From CAZOSF01 sp964582415 (GTDB lineage: Bacteria > Bacteroidota > Bacteroidia > Flavobacteriales > Flavobacteriaceae): a stretch of 40,835 nt of DNA. The stretch spans positions 1-40,835 of the forward strand of contig CAZOSF010000012.1 of the NCBI GenBank assembly GCA_964582415.1. The letters are read 5' to 3'. Below, piece after piece: positions 32,717-40,835 of the stretch (its first letter is position 1; every line of letters begins with the position of its first letter). The notes below the pieces were generated by a model, which saw only the letters and a list, made by a program, of their open reading frames with translations, was not told where the DNA came from and did no database searches. Position numbers and translations under genes: made by a program.

Positions 32717-33486
32717 ACGAATTAAGGGTGTCCATCATACAAACCGATCTCGAATGGGAAAATCCTGAAGTTAATAGAGCCAACTTCGAGAAGGAAATTT
32801 TAAGCCTCCCAGAAACGGATTTGGTGGTTTTGCCCGAAATGTTCACCACCGGATTTACCATGAATCCCGAGCCCAACGCTGAAGCTCCGAATGGGCCTAC
32901 CCTACAATGGATGCGGTCCTTGGCCAAATTGAACCAATTGGCCATCACAGGAAGTATTATTGTTAAGGATTCCAACTACTATTATAATCGCTTATATTTT
33001 GTGAAGCCAGATGGCAGCTATGAAACCTACGATAAGCGGCACACCTTTACCCTAGCGGGAGAGGACAGGGCGTATGCATCGGGCAATCAAAAATTAGTCG
33101 TGGCGTACAAGGGATGGAAAATCTGTCCGTTGATTTGTTACGATCTCCGTTTTCCGGTATGGATTCGCAACGTTGAAGATTACGATCTCTTACTTTTCGT
33201 TGCGAATTGGCCAAAGCGAAGGATATCAGCTTGGGACGCACTGTTGAAAGCTCGGGCCATTGAAAATATGGCCTATTGCATTGGTGTCAATAGAATTGGG
33301 GAAGATGGCAATGGTCATCCGTACGTGGGCCACAGTGCTGTTTACGATGTGCTGGGTGAACGTATTTCCAAAAGTCATTGGGAGACAGCTTTTTCGGAAA
33401 CCCTCACACTCTATAAAGAGCATGTTCTAAATCTACGCGAACAATTACAATTCCTGGCAGATAGGGACTCCTTTAATCTAGAGTAA
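32713..33486 (+). CDS. Nitrilase-superfamily amidase, omega-amidase type (YafV/Nit2-like)
   Basis: A 257-residue C-N hydrolase. The catalytic triad is complete: Glu42 (LPEMFTTGF), Lys108 (YDKRHTF) and Cys142 (LICYDLRFP). EMFTTGFTMNP and YDKRHTFTLAGED are typical of YafV, the bacterial omega-amidase that hydrolyses 2-oxoglutaramate or 2-oxosuccinamate to the 2-oxo acid and ammonia. It lies in a coupled run with the YbdL-like aminotransferase, whose action on glutamine would produce that substrate. Its 3' end overlaps the convergent Ig-like lipoprotein gene by 14 bp. Confidence 0.92.
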   Translation: MNELRVSIIQTDLEWENPEVNRANFEKEILSLPETDLVVLPEMFTTGFTMNPEPNAEAPNGPTLQWMRSLAKLNQLAITGSIIVKDSNYYYNRLYFVKPDGSYETYDKRHTFTLAGEDRAYASGNQKLVVAYKGWKICPLICYDLRFPVWIRNVEDYDLLLFVANWPKRRISAWDALLKARAIENMAYCIGVNRIGEDGNGHPYVGHSAVYDVLGERISKSHWETAFSETLTLYKEHVLNLREQLQFLADRDSFNLE

Positions 33487-35086
33487 AGAGTTCATTCAAA
33501 CTCCAATTGGCCCGAATTTCAATGCTTTTTGGATAGTAAATTACCTTTTCAGGTTGCCGTTTTTCCAAATAGTTTCCACTATCCCATTTGCCATTTTTAT
33601 TGGCATCGACAATGATTCTCAGAAAGTAGTTCCCGGGATCCAAATAGTCGAAATAGACCTCCTTGTTTTCGGTCAAATATTCAGAGGCCTGGACCTGTTT
33701 TTTTTCATCTACCAATTCAATCAAAACCGGAAAATCTTTGAGATTCACCAGTTTAAAGTTAATGGTTCCATAATCGGAGAGCGCTCGAGTGCGGGCGGTC
33801 AATTCAAGCGTATCGTTTTTATTTCCAAAGAAATCGACCAGAGCCTCTGGTAAAACGGTTATTCGATAAACAGTTTCTTCCTTTTTATCGAATAAAAGAC
33901 CGATGCGATTTTTAATTCTGTCTAGAAAAGCGCTGTTTTGAATGAGCGTAGAATCGCGGTCTGTAATAACAAAGCGATCAGCATAGAGTGAATCCAAAGG
34001 CGTATTGGAACTCACAAAAAGGGTGTCCCTTGGAATCAGTGTGGCGGAGCTGGTCATTTTTAATTCCAAGGAATCGGCATATAAATCACGAATACGAACA
34101 TCTACCGTGTCTACGGTTTCTCGATATGTTACCTTAAATTTGAGAGTATCTGTAACTTCTGGATCTACGGCGGGTTTGAACCAATAATTGAGCGAATCCT
34201 TGTTTGGATCTTTCAGAAGGCGATAGGAATAGTCGGATGGAAGATCGAACAGAGGTTCAATATTCAAAGAATCCACCTGTCCTTCATAACCAAAGGCTAT
34301 TTTGTTTTTGCTGATATGACTCGCCCTGTTAAATCGATAATGGGGTATTTCCATAAAGAGATTCAATACTGCAGTAGAGTCGCCCGGTAATGTTATGGGG
34401 GTGGGATGGAAAGCAATCTTATCTTTCTTGGGCTGAAAGGTATAATTGCTGGGTTCCTCCAATAAGGCGACCAATAGGTATTGCCCTTCCTTTAAGTTAG
34501 TCAATTCGAAAGTGGGATCCTTTTCTTTGGTTGTGCTAACGTAGGTGGGTTTTTCGAAATAAATGATTGAATCCTTGAATGTTTCCGTCAATTCATAAAG
34601 CATCACCGTAGCTTTCCCTTCTAAATTCGGCAGTAAAATGTCATTCACCCTTCCTTTGATACTAAGGCTATCGATATAGGAGCCGGTTGAAAATACATAT
34701 TTGAAGTATTCAAATTCGTTCTCTTCATTATTATCCACAATGCTTTTGCCGAAGTTGAAAACATAGGTGGCATTTTCTTTTAATGTATCTTGAATTTTAA
34801 TTTTCAATACTTTGGCAGAAGTAATTGGGGTGATAACAGGCTGATACTGCAACGGAGGTGATACGATGAGGTTCTGCTGAAGGTTTTTCAACTTGATATA
34901 CTCATCGAAATAGATTCGAATCTCTTCTCCTTCAAAGTTCGTGGTAAAGTTTTCAGGATTACTTTTTACAATGATCGGGGGAATGCTGTCTTTGGGCCCT
35001 CCATCCGGACTTCCTTTCTTGGCACAATGCGAAAACAGCAGTACGCAGCAAAACAGTGCCAATACATTATAGAAAGTGTTTTTCAT
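33473..35086 (-). CDS. Ig-like (SbsA Ig-type) domain lipoprotein
   Basis: A 537-residue lipoprotein (lipobox LLFSHCAKKGSPDGGPKD, Cys21). After the lipid anchor comes DSIPPIIVKSNPENFTTNF, then EIRIYFDEYIKLKNLQQNLIVSPPL, the opening of the SbsA Ig-like/Big_5 domain. Further beta-rich modules follow, and a C-terminal stretch IIVDANKNGKWDSGNYL has an EF-hand-like Asp pattern. This protein is common in flavobacteria and has no assigned function. It follows comF by 24 bp and so is probably in one transcript with it. Confidence 0.88.
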   Translation of the reverse strand: MKNTFYNVLALFCCVLLFSHCAKKGSPDGGPKDSIPPIIVKSNPENFTTNFEGEEIRIYFDEYIKLKNLQQNLIVSPPLQYQPVITPITSAKVLKIKIQDTLKENATYVFNFGKSIVDNNEENEFEYFKYVFSTGSYIDSLSIKGRVNDILLPNLEGKATVMLYELTETFKDSIIYFEKPTYVSTTKEKDPTFELTNLKEGQYLLVALLEEPSNYTFQPKKDKIAFHPTPITLPGDSTAVLNLFMEIPHYRFNRASHISKNKIAFGYEGQVDSLNIEPLFDLPSDYSYRLLKDPNKDSLNYWFKPAVDPEVTDTLKFKVTYRETVDTVDVRIRDLYADSLELKMTSSATLIPRDTLFVSSNTPLDSLYADRFVITDRDSTLIQNSAFLDRIKNRIGLLFDKKEETVYRITVLPEALVDFFGNKNDTLELTARTRALSDYGTINFKLVNLKDFPVLIELVDEKKQVQASEYLTENKEVYFDYLDPGNYFLRIIVDANKNGKWDSGNYLEKRQPEKVIYYPKSIEIRANWSLNELFTLD

Positions 35087-35110
35087 TGAAACAAAAATAA
35101 CGAATCTTTG

Positions 35111-35773
35111 TTAGGCAATAGCGATAGTTGCAAGACTAAGTTTCTTCGGGTTTCCCTTCTTCAACACCAAAGCACATTTTTCAAGGGTGGCCCCAGTGGT
35201 AACAATATCATCTACTAACAAGACATGCCGGGATTCTAATCTTTCTGGGCGATTCAGTTGGAAAACACCCTCATTTTCGAAACGTCCCCATCGCTTCCTA
35301 AACACCTGGGAGCTACCGCCTGAAGTTTTGATCAAGATAGTATCACAAAAAGGCACATCTAATGCCTTTGCCAAACCCTTTCCGAAAGCGGTTACTTGAT
35401 TATAACCTCGTTTTTTAAGTTTGGAACGATGCAAGGGAACAGGAATAACCATATCTATTTCTTGAAAAGCCGGATAATTTCTTAAATCGTTTCCAAGCCA
35501 CGAACCAAACAGCGCCCCAACAGACTCTCCCCCTCGATATTTTAATTGGTGCAAAAGGGTTTGCGTGAGTCCTTTTTTTTGAAATTGTAGTAGGGCCGTC
35601 GCTTCTTCAATCCTCACCCTGCCGTAAAATAGGTTTTTCATAGTGGGGTCACCACTGCGGTGAAAACAGGCAAGAGGCAATTGATGCCTACATTGGGTAC
35701 AAACAACCTGTTCGTTTCTCAGTAATTTCGCTCCGCATCCCCTGCAAACCCTTGGGAATAATATATTTAACAT
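35111..35773 (-). CDS. comF: ComF family phosphoribosyltransferase-like protein
   Basis: A 220-residue ComF protein, needed for DNA uptake or its handling in naturally competent bacteria. An N-terminal zinc finger is formed by Cys10, Cys13, Cys25 and Cys28 (CRGC and CTQC). MVIPVPLHRSKLKKRGYNQ is the conserved middle block, and LLVDDIVTTGATLEKC is the PRPP-binding loop. Length is normal. It diverges from the coiled-coil protein gene. Confidence 0.94.
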   Translation of the reverse strand: MLNILFPRVCRGCGAKLLRNEQVVCTQCRHQLPLACFHRSGDPTMKNLFYGRVRIEEATALLQFQKKGLTQTLLHQLKYRGGESVGALFGSWLGNDLRNYPAFQEIDMVIPVPLHRSKLKKRGYNQVTAFGKGLAKALDVPFCDTILIKTSGGSSQVFRKRWGRFENEGVFQLNRPERLESRHVLLVDDIVTTGATLEKCALVLKKGNPKKLSLATIAIA

Positions 35774-35803
35774 AATTTAAATTTTTTTACCATTTCATAA
35801 ACG

Positions 35804-35832
35804 TTTGTGGTGGGGAGCTTTATTTACATTTG
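35804..35832 (+). promoter_or_regulatory. Candidate promoter of the coiled-coil protein gene
   Basis: TTTG (35804-35807) and TACATTTG (35825-35832), spacing 17 bp (slightly short). The -7 element is a perfect TANNTTTG, 25 bp before the ATG at 35858. Confidence 0.55.
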
Positions 35833-35857
35833 CTCTATTAACCTAACATTTTTAACC

Positions 35858-36739
35858 ATGGACAAAGAAAACAACAGCGCCAAGTACAAGGTACTCATCG
35901 GCGTGCTGACCGTCCTGCTGATTGCTTTGGGAGTGTATACGGTATCGCTTTACAATGATAGCAAAAATACAGTAGCTGGACTTGAAAACCAGAAGGCGGA
36001 AATCCAAACGGAATTGGAAGAATTGATTGCTAATTACGACGAAGTTATCAAAGACAACGAACTAAAAGACAAAGATCTACTTGCAGCGAGAGAGCGTATT
36101 GAAGTTTTGTTAGACTCGGTGAAAACGGCAGAAGCAAATGTAGCCCTTATCAAGCGTTACAAAGCGGAAATCAACCGTTTGAAAGACGAAAGAAAAATGC
36201 TGTTTGCACGTGCCGATAGCTTGATCAAAGCCAATAAAATGTTGGCGGTTGAAATCGACAGTGCAAGAACCATTATTGATGAAACCATTAAGGTGGTAGA
36301 TTCTGTAAGCCAAGAGAATTTGGCGATGGCAGAAACCATTAAAAAGGGATCTGTAGTGAAGGCGGTTGACTTACGCGGTGAAGCTGTTATTATCCGCAAA
36401 AGTGGAAGAGTAGTCGATACCCGTCGTGCCAGTCGTGCCGACAAACTGCGTGCCTGCTTTACGCTAACCCCAAACATTGTTGCTCAGAAAGGAGACCGCT
36501 TGCTCTTTGTACAAGTTATCAATCCAAAAAACAATATCTTGGGTGAAAAGGCAACCATTGAATTTGATGGTAACTCCCTAACCTATAGTGCTAACACTAA
36601 TGTTTTCTATGAGCAAGAAGAACTGGATGTTTGTGTGATGGTAGACGCCCTAGAGGAAGATCTTATAGAAGGAAGATACATTATCAATGTATTCGACGGA
36701 CCACAACAGGTAGCATCTACAACCCTAGATCTAAAGTAA
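35858..36739 (+). CDS. Membrane-anchored coiled-coil protein of unknown function
   Basis: A 293-residue protein. I chose ATG 35858 (MDKENNSAKYKV), because the upstream extension from 35807 would overlap the promoter. One membrane helix (about 11-32, VLIGVLTVLLIALGVYTVSLY) is followed by a long heptad-rich coiled coil to about residue 165, then a globular all-beta C-terminal domain (VVKAVDLRGEAVIIRKSGR to VASTTLDLK) in the periplasm. This N-anchored layout is seen widely in Bacteroidota without a known role. A strong terminator follows 22 bp after the stop. Confidence 0.88.
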   Translation: MDKENNSAKYKVLIGVLTVLLIALGVYTVSLYNDSKNTVAGLENQKAEIQTELEELIANYDEVIKDNELKDKDLLAARERIEVLLDSVKTAEANVALIKRYKAEINRLKDERKMLFARADSLIKANKMLAVEIDSARTIIDETIKVVDSVSQENLAMAETIKKGSVVKAVDLRGEAVIIRKSGRVVDTRRASRADKLRACFTLTPNIVAQKGDRLLFVQVINPKNNILGEKATIEFDGNSLTYSANTNVFYEQEELDVCVMVDALEEDLIEGRYIINVFDGPQQVASTTLDLK

Positions 36740-36761
36740 AAGCCCAAATCAAAAAATACCG

Positions 36762-36792
36762 AAACCGCTACGCCTATCGTAGCGGTTTTTTT
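36762..36792 (+). terminator. Strong intrinsic terminator before glyS
   Basis: An 11-bp perfect stem (36762-36772 with 36778-36788, core CCGCTACG/CGTAGCGG), 5-base loop CCTAT, and a T-run. It ends only 12 bp before the glyS start. Confidence 0.93.
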
Positions 36793-36799
36793 ATTTTTG
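36792..36799 (+). promoter_or_regulatory. Candidate -7 element TATTTTTG of glyS, in the terminator tail
   Basis: TATTTTTG matches TANNTTTG and overlaps the end of the terminator T-run. It lies 4 bp before the glyS ATG, predicting a transcript that starts at or next to the start codon. No -33 TTTG at the usual distance, where the terminator stem lies. Confidence 0.4.
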
Positions 36800-36803
36800 C
36801 GCC

Positions 36804-38339
36804 ATGGCAAATAACGAAGACATTTTTAAGAAAGTAGTTTCCCATGCCAAGGAGTATGGATACATCTTTGCATCGAGTGAAATTTACGACGGATTAAGTG
36901 CAGTCTATGACTATGCCCAGAATGGGGTAGAACTGAAGAAGAATATCCGAGAATACTGGTGGAGAAGTATGGTGTATATGCACCAAAATATTGTGGGGAT
37001 TGATGCCGCAATTTTGATGCACCCAACTACTTGGAAAGCTTCTGGTCACGTGGATGCGTTCAACGATCCATTGATCGACAACAAAGATTCCAAAAAGCGT
37101 TATCGAGCCGATGTGTTGATCGAAGACTTTGCAGAAAAGTTGGAACAGAAGGCCCAAAAGGAAATTGAAAAAGCTAAAAAACGTTTTGGAGAAGCTTTCG
37201 ATGAATCTCAGTTTGTTGCCACTAATGAGCGAGTGCTTCGTTACAGAGAACAAAAACAAACTATTCTTGAGCGGATGGCGAAATCTTTGGATAATGAAGA
37301 TTTAGCCGATGTAAAAGCCCTCATTGAAGAATTAGAAATTGCCGATCCAGAAACGGGTTCCAAAAATTGGACAGATGTTCGTCAGTTTAACCTGATGTTT
37401 GGAACCAAATTGGGAGCTTCTGCCGACAATGCTATGGATTTATACCTTCGTCCCGAAACGGCCCAAGGGATTTTTGTGAACTTTCTCAATGTTCAAAAGA
37501 CAGGAAGAATGAAAATTCCTTTCGGGATTGCCCAGACAGGGAAGGCCTTCCGAAATGAAATCGTTGCCCGTCAATTCATCTTCAGAATGCGTGAATTCGA
37601 ACAGATGGAAATGCAGTTCTTTGTGCGTCCTGGAGAAGAAATGAAGTGGTATGAATACTGGAAAGAAACACGTCTGAAATGGCACCTATCCCTTGGAATG
37701 GGTGCTGAAAATTATCGTTTCCATGATCATGAGAAATTGGCGCATTATGCCAATGCCGCTGCCGACATTGAGTTCAATTTCCCATTCGGATTTAAAGAAT
37801 TGGAAGGAATCCACTCTCGAACCGATTTCGATTTGAGTCAGCATGAAAAATATTCCGGTAAAAAACTACAATACTTCGATCCCGAATTGAATGAACGCTA
37901 TGTTCCATATGTGGTAGAAACCTCCATCGGGTTAGATCGTATGTTCCTTGCTGTTTTAAGTCATTCCCTGCAAGAGGAAACGTTAGAAGATGGAAGTACT
38001 CGAACCGTTCTAAAACTACCCTTCATTTTGGCACCCGTAAAAGCTGCAATTCTTCCTCTTTTGAAAAAGGATGGATTGCCTGAAATAGCCCAGAAAATTG
38101 TGGAGGATTTACAGTGGGAATTCAATGTGCAATATGATGAAAAGGATGCTGTTGGAAGACGTTACCGTAGACAGGATGCAGCGGGAACCCCTTATTGCAT
38201 TACCGTAGATCACCAAACTAAGGAAGATGGGACCGTTACGCTACGCCATCGAGACACTATGGAGCAGGTACGTGTTCCTATTGATCAATTGAGTGAAAAG
38301 ATGCAAGATGCCGTTTCGTATAAGAAATGGCTTCAGTAA
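36804..38339 (+). CDS. glyS: Glycyl-tRNA synthetase, single-chain dimeric type
   Basis: A 511-residue class II glycyl-tRNA synthetase of the alpha2 (archaeal/eukaryotic-like) type, as usual in Bacteroidota, not the alpha2beta2 form. Motifs: FASSEIYDGLSAVYDY (23-38), NLMFGTKLGAS, LRPETAQGIF, the class II motif 2 GKAFRNEIVARQFIFRMREF, EFEQMEMQFF, motif 3 ETSIGLDRMFLAVL, and the C-terminal anticodon-binding domain starting LPFILAPVKAAIL. It charges tRNA-Gly. Confidence 0.97.
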   Translation: MANNEDIFKKVVSHAKEYGYIFASSEIYDGLSAVYDYAQNGVELKKNIREYWWRSMVYMHQNIVGIDAAILMHPTTWKASGHVDAFNDPLIDNKDSKKRYRADVLIEDFAEKLEQKAQKEIEKAKKRFGEAFDESQFVATNERVLRYREQKQTILERMAKSLDNEDLADVKALIEELEIADPETGSKNWTDVRQFNLMFGTKLGASADNAMDLYLRPETAQGIFVNFLNVQKTGRMKIPFGIAQTGKAFRNEIVARQFIFRMREFEQMEMQFFVRPGEEMKWYEYWKETRLKWHLSLGMGAENYRFHDHEKLAHYANAAADIEFNFPFGFKELEGIHSRTDFDLSQHEKYSGKKLQYFDPELNERYVPYVVETSIGLDRMFLAVLSHSLQEETLEDGSTRTVLKLPFILAPVKAAILPLLKKDGLPEIAQKIVEDLQWEFNVQYDEKDAVGRRYRRQDAAGTPYCITVDHQTKEDGTVTLRHRDTMEQVRVPIDQLSEKMQDAVSYKKWLQ

Positions 38340-38351
38340 ACGGTGAATGCC

Positions 38352-38693
38352 TTATTCAGTGCGGTCTTTAATTTCAGAAATGCTGATGGGGTTTGCTTTT
38401 TCGCATCGATTCATCATGCGCAACCCTCGAAATTTGAACCAGATTTTTTGACCGTCTTTCTGATAATATTCCATCAGATTTACGGGGTCTAGGAAATAAG
38501 GAGCCTCTCCTTCATTTTCTACTTCAATAAGATATGGGCAAGCACCACCTACAGGTTCTACACGAACGGTTCCTTTCACGAAACCAGCTTTGATATTTTC
38601 CGTTTCTTCAGCCGAAGGAGTATTTTGAACATTTTTGGAGCTGGAACATCCGAAGAGAATCAATAGTGCAAATAAAGAAAGGTACGTTTTCAT
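38352..38693 (-). CDS. Small hypothetical lipoprotein
   Basis: A 113-residue lipoprotein with lipobox LILFGCSSSKN (Cys16). The mature part has KGTVRVEPVGGACPYLIEVEN and IWFKFRGLRMMNRCEKANP with two cysteines that could pair. I do not recognise a named family. It is convergent with glyS, with 12 bp between the stop codons. Confidence 0.8.
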   Translation of the reverse strand: MKTYLSLFALLILFGCSSSKNVQNTPSAEETENIKAGFVKGTVRVEPVGGACPYLIEVENEGEAPYFLDPVNLMEYYQKDGQKIWFKFRGLRMMNRCEKANPISISEIKDRTE

Positions 38694-38946
38694 GGTGTTT
38701 ATTCAGTTTGTTGGTTTATAGTTTGCAACAAATGTGCCAAGGACAATTGTTGGTCGATTTCAAAAATGCGAGATTTTCTGCAAATTTCCTCGTAATAGTG
38801 CAGTTATTTGTTTTTAGAATACTGTGATTTTATAAAGAAACTATTGTCATTTTTTTAAAGTTTTATGTTTTCCTTGTATAATTTGTTGGATAATACGGAA
38901 TCCCGTACTTTTAGCACTCTTCAAAAAATAATTAAAACCAAGTAAA
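38694..38946. other. 253-bp divergent intergenic region
   Basis: Separates the small lipoprotein gene (-) from the secreted protein gene (+). It is AT-rich and contains a promoter-like pair at 38882-38913. No gene was seen in it. Confidence 0.6.
38882..38913 (+). promoter_or_regulatory. Candidate promoter of the secreted protein gene
   Basis: TTTG (38882-38885) and TACTTTTA (38906-38913) with a 20-bp spacer; the last base of the -7 deviates from G, as in the ankyrin gene promoter. The ATG is 33 bp downstream. Confidence 0.55.
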
Positions 38947-40835
38947 ATGAAATTAGCTTACAAATTATTTGCAATAGCACTTTTGGTTTTTGCCGGAGTG
39001 TTTGGGCAAGAAGGGCCGAGCTACGTTGGAACGGTGACGTCTATGACCTATGTTCCTTCTATTCAGTCGCGTCTTTCAGAACTTCCTACTTTTGAAAATG
39101 TGGTGAAAGAGGCCGAAGATGGTCGTTCATCCCGTATCAAAGTAATCCCAGGAAAAGACCCTCAAAAGGAAGACGATTTCTTTTTCAGAAATCCAGATCC
39201 TATGCAGGGAAAACTTCAAGGCAAAACCCCTGGACTTGTTTTCGACGCTTATCAATCTGGGTCCCAGCCGACTGACCCATCTATGGCAGTTGGACCTAAC
39301 CACGTCATGGTGGTATTCAACACGGGGTTCCGTATATTCGACAAGGCAGGTAACCCTTTGACAGGGCAGTTACCTCCTAACCCTTCTATTTTTCCTTCAG
39401 GAGGATGTTGTGACTTGACTGTTTCCTATGACTCTGCCGCCGATCGATGGGTGGTAACCTTTTTAGGTAGTGGAGCGCAAGTTGCGGTTTCCGATGGGCC
39501 TGATCCACTCACCGCAGGCTGGAATGTTTATGTGGTAAACCAAATTCAAGACTACCAGAAACTTTCTGTTTGGAGTGATGGGTACTATATCACTGAAAAT
39601 ACAGGTGGTTCTAATAAAGTTTGGGCCTTGGAACGCGATGAAATGCTAGCAGGTAATCCATCTGCACAGATTTTAGGATTCAACCTTCCTGGAATCGTAA
39701 CCAGTGGTTTCTTCAGTCCACAGGTATTGAACGTAACCGATGACAATATGCCAGCTGCTGGTGGAGCAACCGTTATTTACCTACAGGATGATGCCTGGGG
39801 AGGAGTGACAGAAGACCACCTTAAAGTTTGGACGATTGATGTGGATTGGAATACTACTTCCAACTCTACCATTTCTTCTCCAACACAACTTACGGCAACT
39901 CCGTTCATCTCTGTTTTCGACGGCGGAAGTTTCTCTAACTTGACCCAGCCCGGTAACGCAGTAGCGATCGATGCCCTTCAGGCAACCATCATGAACCAAG
40001 CACAGTTCAGAAAATTTAGCGGACATAACTCTGCCGTTTTCAATTTTGTAATCGATGTGGATGCTACTTCAGGAGAACATGCTGCTGTTCGTTGGTATGA
40101 ATTACGTCAGCCAGGGGATAACCAACCTTGGTCAATTTATCAAGAAGGAACCTATACGGCTCCTGATGCAAAACATGCTTGGCATGCAAGTTTGATGATG
40201 GACTACGCTGGAAACATCGGTATGGGATATTCGGGTATGACCATCGATCCTAATGATCCTGATCCTGTACGTGTGAGTTCATATTTCACAGGACGTTATG
40301 CTAACGACCCATTGAATACCATGACTATTGCCGAAGGGTTGATTGCCAATGGTAACGCCAATATTCCAGGACTTCGTTACGGAGATTATAGCAAGATTGA
40401 TATCGATCCTGCAAACGACAAAGAATTCTGGTTTATCAATGAATATATGAACTCCGGACGTAAAGGGGTGGTAGGAGTATTCCAAATTGCACCTAACTTC
40501 AACCAAGATATGGGAGCTGTTAGTTTGGATGCACCTGTAAGTGGAACACTTACCAATAGTGAAGATGTTACAATAACCGTATTTAACTATGGATTGCAAG
40601 CGGCTTCAAATTTTGAGGTGTCTTATCAGATCGACGGTGGTGCGGTTGTGACCGAAACTTTTGCAGGTTCCGTAAACTCTGCCGAAACGGGTCAATTCAC
40701 GTTTGCTACCCCCGCCGATTTATCCAATGTGGGGCAAACGTATGAGTTCACAATTTGTACCAACCTTTCTGGTGACGAAGACAATGCCAATGACTGTATC
40801 ACAGTTCAAGTAACACATTTACAGCCCAACGATAT
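38947..40835 (+). CDS. Large secreted protein with CARDB-like domain, 3' end cut by window
   Basis: Starts at ATG 38947 with signal peptide MKLAYKLFAIALLVFAGVFG and stays open to the right edge (about 629 residues seen). A propeller-like or lectin-like region has GLVFDAYQSGSQPTDPSMAVGP, DLTVSYDSAADRWVVTFLG and QDYQKLSVWSDGYYITENTG. A histidine/aspartate-bearing stretch HAWHASLMMDYAGNIGMGYS comes later. From about residue 520 (QDMGAVSLDAPVSG) an Ig-like CARDB-type module follows. Related proteins usually end with a T9SS sorting domain, expected outside the window. Function unknown; minus-strand open frames here are shadows. Confidence 0.85.
   Translation, partial: MKLAYKLFAIALLVFAGVFGQEGPSYVGTVTSMTYVPSIQSRLSELPTFENVVKEAEDGRSSRIKVIPGKDPQKEDDFFFRNPDPMQGKLQGKTPGLVFDAYQSGSQPTDPSMAVGPNHVMVVFNTGFRIFDKAGNPLTGQLPPNPSIFPSGGCCDLTVSYDSAADRWVVTFLGSGAQVAVSDGPDPLTAGWNVYVVNQIQDYQKLSVWSDGYYITENTGGSNKVWALERDEMLAGNPSAQILGFNLPGIVTSGFFSPQVLNVTDDNMPAAGGATVIYLQDDAWGGVTEDHLKVWTIDVDWNTTSNSTISSPTQLTATPFISVFDGGSFSNLTQPGNAVAIDALQATIMNQAQFRKFSGHNSAVFNFVIDVDATSGEHAAVRWYELRQPGDNQPWSIYQEGTYTAPDAKHAWHASLMMDYAGNIGMGYSGMTIDPNDPDPVRVSSYFTGRYANDPLNTMTIAEGLIANGNANIPGLRYGDYSKIDIDPANDKEFWFINEYMNSGRKGVVGVFQIAPNFNQDMGAVSLDAPVSGTLTNSEDVTITVFNYGLQAASNFEVSYQIDGGAVVTETFAGSVNSAETGQFTFATPADLSNVGQTYEFTICTNLSGDEDNANDCITVQVTHLQPND

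Noticed and set aside
39781..40599. Minus-strand open frames near the right edge
   Set aside because: They are shadows of the rightward secreted protein gene, which is open from 38947 to the window edge with a signal peptide.

Overview
The window looks like a chromosomal stretch from a marine-type member of the Flavobacteriia (Bacteroidota). The evidence is type IX secretion (T9SS) cargo with C-terminal sorting domains, choice-of-anchor B and L proteins, DUF2480, DUF3078 and DUF59 genes, a diheme/soluble-fused succinate dehydrogenase (sdhCAB), many SPII lipoproteins, and promoters with the Bacteroidota -7 element TANNTTTG instead of TATAAT. No rRNA, tRNA, CRISPR array, phage or insertion sequence was seen. 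Most of the window is ordinary housekeeping DNA.

Layout. 1-1649 (-): N-terminal part of a large secreted choice-of-anchor L protein that runs off the left edge and contains a real assembly gap. 1768-4011: a secreted-type endonuclease/phosphatase-fold protein (-) diverging from the ribosome GTPase hflX (+). 4059-12495 (-): a long iron-sulphur assembly operon, read iscA/sufA-like, sufB, lipoprotein, sufC, sufD, sufS, META lipoprotein, sufE, sufT-like DUF59, DUF2480, DUF3078. 12625-17328 (-): a tight four-gene set, read choice-of-anchor B protein, beta-propeller lipoprotein, MbnP-family lipoprotein, MauG/MbnH-like diheme lipoprotein. 17434-19359 (-): a longer paralogue of the choice-of-anchor B protein. 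19600-23801: thiL, a zinc-ribbon protein, an alpha/beta hydrolase, a free-standing glycogen-binding-type (CBM48) domain protein and an aminopeptidase P. 23917-26760: a BNR/VPS10-type propeller protein. 26872-30481: sdhCAB. 30564-33486: a Vsr-like nuclease, a methionine/glutamine-type aminotransferase, an ankyrin protein and an omega-amidase, overlapping end to end. 33473-35773 (-): comF and an Ig-like lipoprotein. 35858-38339: a coiled-coil membrane protein and glyS. 38352-38693 (-): small lipoprotein. 38947-right edge: secreted protein, cut by the window.

Most interesting candidate. The MbnP/MbnH-like pair at 12625-14476 has no methanobactin biosynthesis genes beside it and is instead joined, with spacings of 20 bp or less, to two secreted beta-propeller proteins, one of which carries a T9SS sorting domain. 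If the family knowledge carries over (diheme enzyme turning a tryptophan of MbnP into kynurenine to make a copper site), this would be a surface copper-binding system in a flavobacterium. The pair itself is known; the four-gene association is what deserves a check.

Data quality. Two of the three 100-N gaps (5377-5476 and 30142-30241) are flanked by perfect 55-bp direct repeats. They are unmerged contig overlaps, not missing DNA: deleting 155 bp restores full-length DUF2480 and sdhB genes. The third gap (1302-1401) has no such repeat and is a true gap.
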